From CAYGHG01 sp964349515 (lineage in GTDB: Bacteria; Oederibacteriota; PGYV01; CAYGHG01), in the NCBI GenBank assembly GCA_964349515.1, contig CAYGHG010000006.1:1-46951 (forward strand): a stretch of 46,951 nt of DNA. The letters are read 5' to 3'. A program made the translations under genes and the position numbers. This document shows positions 25,180-33,989 of this stretch, one piece after another (position 1 is the first letter of the stretch; each line of letters starts with the position of its first letter). The notes beneath the pieces are model-generated. The model did no database searches, was not told the origin of the DNA, and saw nothing but the letters and a program-made list of their open reading frames with translations.

Positions 25180-27360
25180 GTGAATCAATTCAATGCAGCA
25201 GCAATTAATATCAGCGTTATAACTCTGCCTGCTGCCAACCAGATAAATCAGAACGTAAAATCTGATTCAAACGCTTTTAATGAACTCATATCTTTTATGG
25301 CTTCTTCTGATTCTACCGCCGACAAAGCTGAAACAGCTTTGTTTGTAAACTCGAATCCTGCGGTAAAAGCCGCACTTTATCAGGCTGTGACAGCGCTGCA
25401 TATTTCAGGCGAAACTGCAAGGGCAGCATCCTCGGATAAGCAGCTTCTTGAGGCCAATCCTTTAATCAGACAGGCTGCTGCTGCAAATAACCTGACGGAC
25501 GCAGAAAAAGAAGCACTCATAAAAGCGGTAAAGTTTACTGCTGAAATAATTACTGCAAAAGCGTCTGAGTTTAATGTTGTTCAGGTAAAACCCGCGTTTG
25601 CACCGGAACTGACAGGCCTGCAGAGCGCCGCGATAAAACAACCCGTTAATGCAGGTGCAGAAGTCAAAAACGTTTTACAGGCTGCAGTGCAAAATACCGA
25701 AACTGCCGTCAAAATTCCGGTTTCGCTTGACAGCCCGGCTGCAAAGATTACCGTAGTAAATCCTGTTCAGGCAGAAACCGCTGCTGTGGTTAATGCAGTT
25801 CCGGTAAACCCTGCAGAACCTGCAATAGCAAAGGCTTCGGTTGTATCAATTGAAGTTCCTGCGCAGATAATATCTGATCCATCACAGGTTAAAACCGCAG
25901 CGGCTGAAAGCGTGCCTGTGGAGCGCCTTGTAATGGATTTAAAGGAAGCCATTAAATCATTTATCGATGTAAGGCTTGGGCTCATTAAAGAAGAGGGAAC
26001 GGCTGCCGATAAATCCAAAGCTGAAATTAAGGCTGCCGCTGAAATTGTTTACTCAAAGATTGAAGATTTAAAAGCGGTAATCAATGATGATAAAAAAGCA
26101 GCCGAAGCGGCAAAGATAGTTTCTGAAATTATATCAGGGCTGGCAGGGCTTTTCGCGGCTGTTGAGGGCGCGGGCTATGCGGCGGCAAATATAACCCCGG
26201 CTACAGCAGTGAAACCGCTTGTTTCCACACCGGTTACCGGTGCGGGGCTTAAAGAAATATCTGATTCAATCAAGCGCATAGAAGTATCACTTTCTGATTA
26301 TAACGGTTCTTCTTCGAAAGAGGCAGTTGTTAAAGAAGCGCAGTCAGGGCTCAAGGATGTAATCGCAAGAATATTTATGCTGTTAAATGAGATGAATGGC
26401 AGGGCTGAAGTCACAAAAACAACACAATATGTCCACGCGCCAAATGCATCGTTTTCTATGAGAGTGACACATGACGGCAGTATCATAATAAATACAGCGG
26501 CAGTAAAACCTGAAATTCCTTTGCAGGCGTTAAACAACCCGCAGAGTATTAATAATGTGGTATCACAGCCTCAGGTTAAAACAGAGCAGCCACAGCCGCC
26601 GGCAGCGCTTCAGCTTTCTGCTGCGCCCGTTGTAAAGGAAACGGCCGTGCCGATTAATACCGTAATTAATGACCGGCCTGAAATGCAGGCAAAAAATTTA
26701 GCGGCGCCGGTTCAGGTGAATTCAGGAGTACCTGCGGCAACGCCGCAGGCTGTACCCCCTGTTGTTTTTACTGAAAAGAGTTCATATTACAATCCTGAGA
26801 CGCTTGCAAAGAATAACGCAAAAGAAACAGCAGTGCTTTTCGGGTCGATCGCAGAAGAACTTACGGCGATTAAAATAAAAGAATCCATACAGGTGCCTGT
26901 TGAAGCAAAGGTTTTTCAAAAGGCGGCAGACGCTGCGGGTATTATAAAAGAAAATATAGTAATAAAGCAGGTCGTTCAGAATATACAAAATGCTGTAGAG
27001 ACTATAAGAACCACCGAAGTAAAGATGATATTAAGGCCCGAGAATCTCGGCAGCATAACGGTGAGGCTTGAAGCTTCGGAAAACGTAATAACAGGAAAGA
27101 TACAGGCTTCAAGCGCTGAGGTAAGGGACATACTGAAAGCTGCGCTGCCTGAGCTTAGAATCACACTTAACAGCCTGGGTTTAAACGCTGACAGGCTGGA
27201 AATAACGCTTTCCAATAACAGCGGCGGCAGCACTTTTGATAATAAAGGCGCTTCCGAGAATTACAGGGAATGGGAAGGCGGCGTTCTGAAAGTGACGGAA
27301 GAGGAAATTGACAGATTAAATTATGCCGGCTTAAACGGCTACCTTAGTTTCTTAGCTTAA
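25180..27360 (+). CDS. fliK: Flagellar hook-length control protein FliK
   Basis: FliK measures hook length and switches export specificity through FlhB. The 726-residue protein is long for the family. Most of it is a low-complexity Ala/Val/Pro/Lys-rich region, as usual for the ruler part. The C-terminal FliK domain is clear: KMILRPENLGSITVRLEA at about 609-626, followed by LRITLNSLGLNADRLEITL at about 653-671. The GTG start has GGAGG seven bases upstream, within a hairpin. Confidence 0.88.
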   Translation: MNQFNAAAINISVITLPAANQINQNVKSDSNAFNELISFMASSDSTADKAETALFVNSNPAVKAALYQAVTALHISGETARAASSDKQLLEANPLIRQAAAANNLTDAEKEALIKAVKFTAEIITAKASEFNVVQVKPAFAPELTGLQSAAIKQPVNAGAEVKNVLQAAVQNTETAVKIPVSLDSPAAKITVVNPVQAETAAVVNAVPVNPAEPAIAKASVVSIEVPAQIISDPSQVKTAAAESVPVERLVMDLKEAIKSFIDVRLGLIKEEGTAADKSKAEIKAAAEIVYSKIEDLKAVINDDKKAAEAAKIVSEIISGLAGLFAAVEGAGYAAANITPATAVKPLVSTPVTGAGLKEISDSIKRIEVSLSDYNGSSSKEAVVKEAQSGLKDVIARIFMLLNEMNGRAEVTKTTQYVHAPNASFSMRVTHDGSIIINTAAVKPEIPLQALNNPQSINNVVSQPQVKTEQPQPPAALQLSAAPVVKETAVPINTVINDRPEMQAKNLAAPVQVNSGVPAATPQAVPPVVFTEKSSYYNPETLAKNNAKETAVLFGSIAEELTAIKIKESIQVPVEAKVFQKAADAAGIIKENIVIKQVVQNIQNAVETIRTTEVKMILRPENLGSITVRLEASENVITGKIQASSAEVRDILKAALPELRITLNSLGLNADRLEITLSNNSGGSTFDNKGASENYREWEGGVLKVTEEEIDRLNYAGLNGYLSFLA

Positions 27361-27377
27361 AAGAAAGGAGGTGCAAA

Positions 27378-27857
27378 ATGACGGTTTCAGGAGTAGGGCA
27401 GACAGGAAATACATCTTCGGCTTCGTCGTTTGTTTTTAATCCGAAGAGTGAGTTAGGAAAGACAGATTTTCTTCAGATGCTTGTCACAAAGCTCAAATAC
27501 CAGGATCCTCTGAAGCCCGTGTCGGACGAGTCTTTTATCGCTGATATGGCGCAGTTTTCCTCGCTTGAGCAGATGTCAAACCTGAACAGTTCTTTCGGCA
27601 GCCAGCACAATGCGCTGAATGTTCTGAATGAGAATCTTTTGGCCCTTATTATTATGCAGAACACGACACAGGCAGCAGGGCTGATCGGGAAAACAGTGGT
27701 ACTCCAGGTTCCCCAGACAGATTTACTTACAGGCGAGACTGTAACTAATACTGTTGAAGGCCAGGTAGAATCAGTAAAGTTTGTGGACGGAATGCCTAAA
27801 GTAATAGTAAACGGCAACCAGTATGATCTTCCGAACGTAACGGAGATCAAAGCTTAA
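27378..27857 (+). CDS. flgD: Flagellar hook assembly (cap) protein FlgD
   Basis: FlgD is the scaffold cap for hook assembly. The 159-residue protein has the defining N-terminal segment GKTDFLQMLVTKLKYQDPL at about 26-44 and FIADMAQFSSLEQM at about 52-65. It is shorter than enterobacterial FlgD (about 230), with only a small Tudor-like C-terminal part, a form common in Firmicutes and others. AAAGGAGGTG precedes the ATG. Confidence 0.94.
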   Translation: MTVSGVGQTGNTSSASSFVFNPKSELGKTDFLQMLVTKLKYQDPLKPVSDESFIADMAQFSSLEQMSNLNSSFGSQHNALNVLNENLLALIIMQNTTQAAGLIGKTVVLQVPQTDLLTGETVTNTVEGQVESVKFVDGMPKVIVNGNQYDLPNVTEIKA

Positions 27858-27878
27858 AGGAAAGGCGGGTAAACGACT

Positions 27879-28274
27879 GTGATAAATAATGTAAATAACA
27901 GCCAGATTCAGAGACTATCGCAGCTGCAGGAAGCTGAAAAGCTCAAGCAGAATATTGCCCGTACGCCTGAAGCACCGTCTTTCAGAGAAGTCCTGGAAAA
28001 TAGGGTAGCACAGAAAGAGACCGGCATAAAGTTCTCGTCCCACGCCGAAAAAAGGCTTCAGTCAAGGGAGATAGAAATTACACCCCAGCAGATGACAAGG
28101 CTGAAAGCCGCGGTTGACAAGGCAAGGGCAAAAGGCGGCAATGAGACGCTGATGATTTTTGAGAACTTTTCACTCATTGTAAGCGTAAGAAACAGCACGG
28201 TAATAACCGCGGTTGATAACGGCGGTCTGAAAGACAATGTTTTCACCAACATTGACAGCGCGGTCTTCGCGTAA
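27879..28274 (+). CDS. TIGR02530-like flagellar operon protein
   Basis: The 131-residue protein matches the pattern of the small protein encoded between flgD and flgE in many Gram-positive and related operons: IKFSSHAEKRLQSREIEIT at about 49-67, then RLKAAVDKARAKGG, VSVRNSTVITAVD and NVFTNIDSAV at the end. Its role in hook assembly is not established. The start is GTG at 27879. A 106-base structured gap separates it from flgE. Confidence 0.85.
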   Translation: MINNVNNSQIQRLSQLQEAEKLKQNIARTPEAPSFREVLENRVAQKETGIKFSSHAEKRLQSREIEITPQQMTRLKAAVDKARAKGGNETLMIFENFSLIVSVRNSTVITAVDNGGLKDNVFTNIDSAVFA

Positions 28275-28289
28275 AATGGTGAATATTTT

Positions 28290-28352
28290 GAGGCCGGACC
28301 TCTCCGGCAAGACCGGGGCGGAAGCCTCCTGGCGCGGCTTAATGCCGCAGCC
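28290..28352 (+). promoter_or_regulatory. Structured flgE leader
   Basis: The 106-base gap before flgE folds into several helices. GAGGC (28290-28294) pairs with GCCTC (28324-28328) to close an outer stem. GCCGG (28293-28297) pairs with CCGGC (28304-28308), and the two overlap at 28293-28294. GGCGCGGC (28331-28338) pairs with GCCGCAGCC (28344-28352) as eight pairs with one bulged A. A run of nine A residues and AAGGAG follow. No T-run follows, so it is not a terminator on this strand. It may stabilise the flgE message or regulate its translation. Confidence 0.5.
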
Positions 28353-28380
28353 TAAAAAAAAATAAGGAGCGTGACTTAAC

Positions 28381-30297
28381 ATGATGGGATCACTTTTTTC
28401 AGCCATCTCAGGGTTAAAGAATCACTCAACCTGGATGAGTTCGATCGGTAACAACATCTCAAACGTAAACACAGTAGGTTACAAGGCTTCAAGGGTAACA
28501 TTCAAAGAACAGATTGCTCAGTCGTACGGCTCGGCATCCGGTGCCAACCTGGGAGCAAACATCGGCGGTATCAACCCGCAGCAGATGGGCCTTGGCTCAG
28601 CTCTCGGCTCTATCGACACGATAATGTCACAGGGCGCAATACAGACCACAGGAAACCCGCTTGACGTCGCAATCACAGGCGAAGGTTTCTTTGCGCTGAA
28701 GAACGGAGCAAACACTTCTTACTCCAGAGCAGGTAACTTCTATCAGGATGCGTACGGAAACATCACATCCTCAAGCGGCGGAATTCTTCAGGGCTGGATG
28801 GGAAGCCTTGAGAGGACAATGTATGACATAGCAGGAGAAAACCCGACGCTTCAGATCAGGGAAGCTGCCTATACTATCAATACAACGGACGTATCACAGA
28901 TAGGAAATATAATAATACCCAGAGATATGACTATGGCTGCGCAGATGACACAGTTCATTAAATTTGCCGGCAATCTGGATTCCAACACACCGCTGAATAA
29001 CTATGCTTCGGTAGCTGCGGTTCCGATTGGCACAGCAACAGCTCTTCCTTCCAATCATTCGCCGAATGCTTTTGTTGCGGCTAACGCTCTGAATTTGGAT
29101 GATCTTAATCAGATTCCGACAAGAGCTGCGGGTTATGTCTGGACGCCTGCAGATATTGCTTACTTCCATACCGACCAGACAAATCCGAATTCAGAAAAGA
29201 TACAGCCTGACCACTCTGCCACAATGCAGGTGTTTGATTCGCTTGGTAACAAGCGCTCAATCACGCTCTGGTACTTTCAGCACGGTGTAGATGCATCGGG
29301 CGGCGGCAATGACTACAGGCCGGTATGGGACTGGTATGCATTTGACACCACTTATGTTCAGGGCAGCAGGATACTTACAGGCGAGCCTGATTATTACAAC
29401 TGCATAGGCGGAACAAACATTGACATGCAGAATAACAGCGGTGCCAGCGCGGTTGATGTTTATTCTCCTATTTGGTTTAATCCGGACGGTTCGCTTGCAT
29501 CCAACGGCGACGGGTGGGGGCTTGCAGGTATTACCCCCGGCGCGGTAGCAGGGCAGGGGCCGTTTGCAAGGCAGTCACACTCTGTAACGGTTGACGGAGT
29601 CACACATTATGGGCCGCAGCTATATTTCGTTCAAAATGACGCGGCTCAGGGGCTTATGCCTGACGGTGCAGCTTCTCCGTGGACAATCACACTGAACCAT
29701 GGTACGCCTAACTCGTGGGATGCAGGCACAATACCGGCAGGTAACGTTGACAGCTTAGGAAACGCTTATATTTCAGTAAACACACCGCTTGGTGCAAACA
29801 CGCAGCTTGACCCTGCACAGCCGGGCTTGAGAGACGGTCTGACCGGAGACGTACGCGGAACATACCAGACAATAGGCGGAGTTCAGCAGTATGTGCCTCA
29901 GTCAACCGCTTATGCAAAAGAGCAGAACGGCTACGGAGCGGGTGATTTAAGGGCTCTCAGCGTGGACTCGACCGGCGGGCTTATCGGTGAGTTTACAAAC
30001 GACCGCTCAATCACCATCGCGAAAATAGCCATGGCAACATTCATGAACCCTCAGGGGCTTGCTAAATCCGGTAACTCGGGTTATTCTGCAACAACCAACT
30101 CGGGTATTGCGAGGTATTCTGAAGCCGGTATTGCAGGAGCAGGAACTGTTGTCGGCGGGGCTCTTGAAGCTTCAAACGTTGACCTCTCGGTTGAGCTGAC
30201 AAACATGATAGTAGCTCAGAGGGGCTTTGAATCAAACGCCAGGATTATCACTTCCTCGGCAGATATGCTTGACACACTGGTTAACCTTGGCAGGTAA
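28381..30297 (+). CDS. flgE: Flagellar hook protein FlgE
   Basis: FlgE polymerises into the hook. The 638-residue protein has the rod/hook N-terminus (SSIGNNISNVNTVGYKASRV at about 20-39) and the C-terminal helix (VDLSVELTNMIVAQRGFESN at about 602-621). The middle of some 450 residues is an enlarged variable domain region, longer than in enterobacteria (about 400 in total). Codon use is shifted towards AAC, ATC and TAC compared with the ATA-rich neighbours, as expected for a highly expressed structural protein. ATG at 28381 or 28384 could be the start. A strong terminator follows. Confidence 0.94.
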   Translation: MMGSLFSAISGLKNHSTWMSSIGNNISNVNTVGYKASRVTFKEQIAQSYGSASGANLGANIGGINPQQMGLGSALGSIDTIMSQGAIQTTGNPLDVAITGEGFFALKNGANTSYSRAGNFYQDAYGNITSSSGGILQGWMGSLERTMYDIAGENPTLQIREAAYTINTTDVSQIGNIIIPRDMTMAAQMTQFIKFAGNLDSNTPLNNYASVAAVPIGTATALPSNHSPNAFVAANALNLDDLNQIPTRAAGYVWTPADIAYFHTDQTNPNSEKIQPDHSATMQVFDSLGNKRSITLWYFQHGVDASGGGNDYRPVWDWYAFDTTYVQGSRILTGEPDYYNCIGGTNIDMQNNSGASAVDVYSPIWFNPDGSLASNGDGWGLAGITPGAVAGQGPFARQSHSVTVDGVTHYGPQLYFVQNDAAQGLMPDGAASPWTITLNHGTPNSWDAGTIPAGNVDSLGNAYISVNTPLGANTQLDPAQPGLRDGLTGDVRGTYQTIGGVQQYVPQSTAYAKEQNGYGAGDLRALSVDSTGGLIGEFTNDRSITIAKIAMATFMNPQGLAKSGNSGYSATTNSGIARYSEAGIAGAGTVVGGALEASNVDLSVELTNMIVAQRGFESNARIITSSADMLDTLVNLGR

Positions 30298-30325
30298 TAG
30301 CTGAGGATAGCCTGAAATAGAAAGG

Positions 30326-30356
30326 CCCGGCAGGGTAAAACCTGCCGGGTTTTTTT
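30326..30356 (+). terminator. Strong intrinsic terminator after flgE
   Basis: A perfect 9-bp GC-rich stem (30326-30334 with 30341-30349) closes a 6-base loop and is followed by seven T residues (30350-30356). It ends the fliK-flgE unit and separates it from the flbD promoter. Confidence 0.95.
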
Positions 30357-30427
30357 ATTGAAACTTAAGGGTTAAAAATAAAACGCTAATTTGAATAATG
30401 AAACACCAGGATTTTTCATTTTTTTCG

Positions 30428-30456
30428 TTGACAATAAACGGAAAAATTTGTAGAAT
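30428..30456 (+). promoter_or_regulatory. Consensus promoter of the flbD-mot-fli-flh unit
   Basis: TTGACA (30428-30433) is followed after 17 bases by TAGAAT (30451-30456). Transcription would start near 30463, about 22 bases before the flbD ATG at 30485. Its position shows that a longer open frame starting at 30398 is not the real gene start. Confidence 0.82.
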
Positions 30457-30484
30457 GACTTTACATTTTGCAGGGAGATTTGAA

Positions 30485-30694
30485 ATGATATTTGTAACCC
30501 GGTATGACGGAAAAAAGGTTGTTATTAATAGCGATTTAATAGAGATGATTGAAAGCATTCCGGACACGATGATAACAATGACGACAGGCAGGAAAATAAA
30601 CGTGAAAAACAGCGTAGAAGAGGTTCTCGCAGACGTGAAAAAATACAGAAAAGAATTGGTACTTCCTCTAATAAAAGAAGGCGAAAAAAACTAA
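30485..30694 (+). CDS. flbD: FlbD-family flagellar protein
   Basis: This small cytoplasmic protein (69 residues) belongs to the FlbD family found beside motA in Firmicutes and spirochetes; it is distinct from the Caulobacter regulator of the same name. The family pattern is clear: FVTRYDGKKVVINSDLIEMI at 3-22, then PDTMITMTTGRKINV. I chose ATG at 30485, since AGGGAGA precedes it and the promoter lies just upstream. Confidence 0.88.
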   Translation: MIFVTRYDGKKVVINSDLIEMIESIPDTMITMTTGRKINVKNSVEEVLADVKKYRKELVLPLIKEGEKN

Positions 30695-30710
30695 CCCAGG
30701 GGGTGTCTCT

Positions 30711-31520
30711 GTGCGTTTGGATATATCAACAATAGCAGGTCTTGCAATAGGTTTTGGTTTTATGTTTATAGGATTAATGTTCGAAGCCCATGGCGATATC
30801 GGACACGTAGTGGTATTCTTTCAGATATCAGCCTTTTTCATAGTTATGGGAGGAACCGTTGGTGCAACCATGGTCAGCTTCCCGATGGCTGTATTTGCAA
30901 ACTGGCTTCCGGTATTAAAGCAGGCTTTTATACAACGCGATATGAACCCTGCTGATGTGATACAGACTCTTGTTGGATTTGCCACAAAAGCAAGAAGAGA
31001 AGGTCTTTTAGGACTCGAGGATGAAATTGCAAATGTTAATGATAATTTCTTAAAAAAAGGAATACAGCTCGTTGTTGACGGAACCGATATTGAACTTGTA
31101 AGAAGTATTCTTGAAACAGACCTTTCTTTCCTTGAAACCAGGCATAAACTCGGTGAAGGCCTATACGGGACTATGGGCGGATACGCGCCTACCATGGGAA
31201 TCATCGGAACGGTTATGGGGCTTGTAAACGCGCTGTCAATGCTTGAATCGGCGGCAAAGGTTGCGGGTGCTATAGCTGTCGCCTTTATCGCTACATTGTA
31301 TGGAATCGCTTTTGCAAACCTGATATTTCTTCCAATTTCTTTTAAATTAAAGGCAAAATCAGCACAGGAAGTGCTAATAAGGGAAGTTATGATAGAAGGC
31401 ATTCTTTCAATATCAGCAGGTGACAACCCGAGGATAGTTGAAGAGAAACTTAAAGCCTTCCTTTCGCCGAAAGAGCAGGAAGCCGGCAAGCCTGCGGCTG
31501 AAGGCGAAGAAGAAAAATAA
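30711..31520 (+). CDS. motA: Flagellar stator protein MotA
   Basis: MotA is the four-helix stator subunit that, with MotB, conducts ions to drive rotation. The 269-residue protein has membrane helices at about 5-25, 30-55, 150-172 and 180-205. The conserved proline segments are visible (GYAPTMGIIGTVMGL at about 158-172), and the cytoplasmic loop has the charged residues expected to touch FliG. GTG start after CCAGGGGGTG. Confidence 0.94.
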   Translation: MRLDISTIAGLAIGFGFMFIGLMFEAHGDIGHVVVFFQISAFFIVMGGTVGATMVSFPMAVFANWLPVLKQAFIQRDMNPADVIQTLVGFATKARREGLLGLEDEIANVNDNFLKKGIQLVVDGTDIELVRSILETDLSFLETRHKLGEGLYGTMGGYAPTMGIIGTVMGLVNALSMLESAAKVAGAIAVAFIATLYGIAFANLIFLPISFKLKAKSAQEVLIREVMIEGILSISAGDNPRIVEEKLKAFLSPKEQEAGKPAAEGEEEK

Positions 31521-31541
31521 AATTAAGGAGCCAAAGGGATA

Positions 31542-32381
31542 ATGTCAAGGAGAAAAAAGGGAAAAGGCGGCGGTGGTGATAGCATAGAGATGGAATCCGG
31601 AGGTATGATGAGATGGCTTCTCACATACGCGGATATGTTAACACTTCTCTTTGCTCTTTTCGTTATTCTTTACTCGATGTCCCAGGTTGACCAGGAAAAA
31701 CTAAGGGCGCTTTCGATGGCTCTTGGCAATGCATTTGGTATAAAAGGCCAGGTTTCTGTTTTGAGCACCGGTGCGACTACTGACACAAAGCCTGTTGTTA
31801 TGGAGCAGTCTCAGGTTCAGCTTACCACCACAAGGCAGCGCGTACAAAAATGGCTGCTTCAGAAAAAACTGGAAAAAGAGGTAAATGTCAGGTTTAATGA
31901 AAGAGGTTTGGTAATAAGCCTCATGACGGACAATGTTCTTTTTAACAGCGGTTCAACGGCTTTGCTTCCTAAAACAAGGGTTATGTTGTCTGACATATCA
32001 GAACTTTTAAGAGACACTACTAATCCAATAATAGTTGAAGGGCATACAGACGACACTCCGATTTCAAATCCGCAGATTAGGGCTAAGTACAACGATAATT
32101 GGGATTTATCATCGGCAAGGGCTGTAAGCGTTGTAAAGTATCTGATTGTAAAGGGTATATCTCCCGACAGGCTTTCCGCGGCGGGGTATTCTTCCTTTAA
32201 ACCGCTCGTACCAAATATAGATGATATAACGAGGCAGAAAAACCGAAGAATAGATATAGTCCTCCTCAAAGCGGATCTTATCGGCGACAGGGAAATACAG
32301 TCAAGGGAGCTTCCGCTTCCGTCGGATGAAAGAATCAGAAAACAGATACAACAGGAAAACATAGATAATTTAAAATACTGA
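31542..32381 (+). CDS. motB: Flagellar stator protein MotB
   Basis: MotB anchors the stator to peptidoglycan. The 279-residue protein has one N-terminal membrane helix (about 24-45) containing the ion-binding Asp in TYADMLTLLFALF. The C-terminal OmpA-like domain (about 130-245) has EGHTDDTPI, NWDLSSARA and RQKNRRIDIVLL, the peptidoglycan-binding motifs. Ion type (proton or sodium) cannot be decided by eye. Confidence 0.95.
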   Translation: MSRRKKGKGGGGDSIEMESGGMMRWLLTYADMLTLLFALFVILYSMSQVDQEKLRALSMALGNAFGIKGQVSVLSTGATTDTKPVVMEQSQVQLTTTRQRVQKWLLQKKLEKEVNVRFNERGLVISLMTDNVLFNSGSTALLPKTRVMLSDISELLRDTTNPIIVEGHTDDTPISNPQIRAKYNDNWDLSSARAVSVVKYLIVKGISPDRLSAAGYSSFKPLVPNIDDITRQKNRRIDIVLLKADLIGDREIQSRELPLPSDERIRKQIQQENIDNLKY

Positions 32382-32405
32382 TAAATAAATTTCAGGAGGT
32401 AGTGT

Positions 32406-32873
32406 ATGGCAGCTGCAGATGATAAGAAGATGTTACAGACGATACTTGTTTTGGTGGGTGCGGTATTAGTTTTGAGTGCTGTTTCTGTTGTGGTTACTTT
32501 TGTCGCACTTTCATCAAAGACAACCCCGGCTACCAAAAAAGTGATTGTAGAGAAACCTGAGCTTGGACCCATCACTTCACTGGGTGAATTTGTTGTGAAT
32601 CTGGCTGATCCGACGGAAACCCACTACCTCAGGGCAAACGTAGTCATGGAACTTGACTACGGCAGCAGCCCCAGGCTCGCAGAAGAAGTGGACGCGAGAA
32701 TGCCGCAAATAAAAGATATTGTTATCACAACTCTCGGTTCAAAAACATCGGTTCAGTTGTACGACCCTGAAAATAGAGATGCCCTTAAACAGGAAGTTAA
32801 AGATAAGATTAATGCAGTGTTAAACAGGGGACAGCTTGCAAGGGTATATTTCACATCTTTTGCCATACAGTAA
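32406..32873 (+). CDS. fliL: Flagellar basal body-associated protein FliL
   Basis: FliL forms rings around the stator and raises torque. The 155-residue protein has one membrane helix (about 14-36) and a periplasmic domain with the family segment SLGEFVVNLADPTETHYLRA at about 57-76. CAGGAGG precedes the ATG. Confidence 0.93.
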   Translation: MAAADDKKMLQTILVLVGAVLVLSAVSVVVTFVALSSKTTPATKKVIVEKPELGPITSLGEFVVNLADPTETHYLRANVVMELDYGSSPRLAEEVDARMPQIKDIVITTLGSKTSVQLYDPENRDALKQEVKDKINAVLNRGQLARVYFTSFAIQ

Positions 32874-32899
32874 ATAATACATTACACGGAGTGTGATTA

Positions 32900-33976
32900 A
32901 TGGCTGACGATATCTTATCCGACGGAGAGCTTGACGCGCTTCTTGCAGGCATGAAAAGTTCACCGGCTGTGGCAGACAAGGCAGAGGAAGACGAAGAGGA
33001 AGAGGAAGATCAACAGGTACTTCCGTCTTCCGGGCCCAGGCCAAGCGTTGGAAAAAAGAAAGGCAAAATGAAGATCTATGATTTCAAACGCCCTGACAAG
33101 TTTTCAAAGGACCAGATCAGGACTATTGAAATGATGCACGAAAGTTTTGCCCGTCATTTCGGCGCTGACCTTTCAGGGTACATAAGGACAATAGCGGAGG
33201 TTACTGTTACTTCCGTAAAACAGCTTACTTATAGTGAGTATATTGAAAGGATCCCGAATCCTACAAGTATTGCTGTATTCTCGCTTGAACCGTTAAAAGG
33301 GCTCGCAATATTTGAAGTTAATCCGAGCATAATTTTTCCCATAATTGACAGGGTGCTTGGCGGACAGGGAGAGGCTATAAACAAACCCAGGGAGCTTACA
33401 GATCTTGAGCAGGCAATAGTGGGCAAGTTAATAGAGAAAGCTTTTGGAAACCTCAAGGATTCCTGGCACAGGATAGTGGATTTTGACCCTGAAATCAAAG
33501 CCAGAGAGACAAATCCTCAGTTTGTCCAGATAGTTGCGCCGAACGAGATGACGCTCAACCTGAATTTTGAAATTAAGATAAAAGAGCATGTAGGCGCAAT
33601 GTCGATGTGTATTCCTTATATGGTAATTGAATCGGTGCTATATAAACTGAGTGCAAAGCAGTGGTTTACTCTTTCAAAAGAGGAGATGTCCAAGGAAACC
33701 CATGACATTCTCAGCGACAAGCTGCGCAAGACCTGGGTGCCCATATACGCCAACCTCGGAGGCACTCTTCTAAAGATGAAAGATGTCACCAGTTTGAAAC
33801 TTGGAGATATTATCAAGCTTGATACAAACGCAAAGGATGAAATTCTGATAAGAGTTGAAGATAAACCCATGTTCTACGGCAAGATAGGCACAAAAGGCAA
33901 GAAAAAAGCCGTTAAGATAACGAATGCGATACAGAAAGAAGATACTTCTTATGAAAAGAAGTTCTTAATTAAATAG
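32900..33976 (+). CDS. fliM: Flagellar motor switch protein FliM
   Basis: FliM binds phosphorylated CheY and sets rotation direction. The 358-residue protein starts with the CheY-binding segment DILSDGELDALL (4-15). An acidic linker at about 28-38 is followed by the CheC-like middle domain (MKIYDFKRPDKFSKDQIRTI to about residue 250) and the C-terminal SpoA domain (about 275-345). The intact N-terminal segment implies that a CheY acts on this motor, although no che genes are in the window. Confidence 0.95.
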   Translation: MADDILSDGELDALLAGMKSSPAVADKAEEDEEEEEDQQVLPSSGPRPSVGKKKGKMKIYDFKRPDKFSKDQIRTIEMMHESFARHFGADLSGYIRTIAEVTVTSVKQLTYSEYIERIPNPTSIAVFSLEPLKGLAIFEVNPSIIFPIIDRVLGGQGEAINKPRELTDLEQAIVGKLIEKAFGNLKDSWHRIVDFDPEIKARETNPQFVQIVAPNEMTLNLNFEIKIKEHVGAMSMCIPYMVIESVLYKLSAKQWFTLSKEEMSKETHDILSDKLRKTWVPIYANLGGTLLKMKDVTSLKLGDIIKLDTNAKDEILIRVEDKPMFYGKIGTKGKKKAVKITNAIQKEDTSYEKKFLIK

Positions 33977-33989
33977 TGGAGGTGCCAAA

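Noticed and set aside
25131..25180. c-di-GMP (GEMM) riboswitch before fliK
   Set aside because: A GGAC-CGCAA stretch is superficially similar, but the tetraloop hairpin, receptor helix and conserved A and C stretches of the class are missing.
30398..30694. Longer FlbD start at 30398
   Set aside because: It would add residues unlike the family and place the TTGACA/TAGAAT promoter inside the gene. ATG at 30485 has a good ribosome site.
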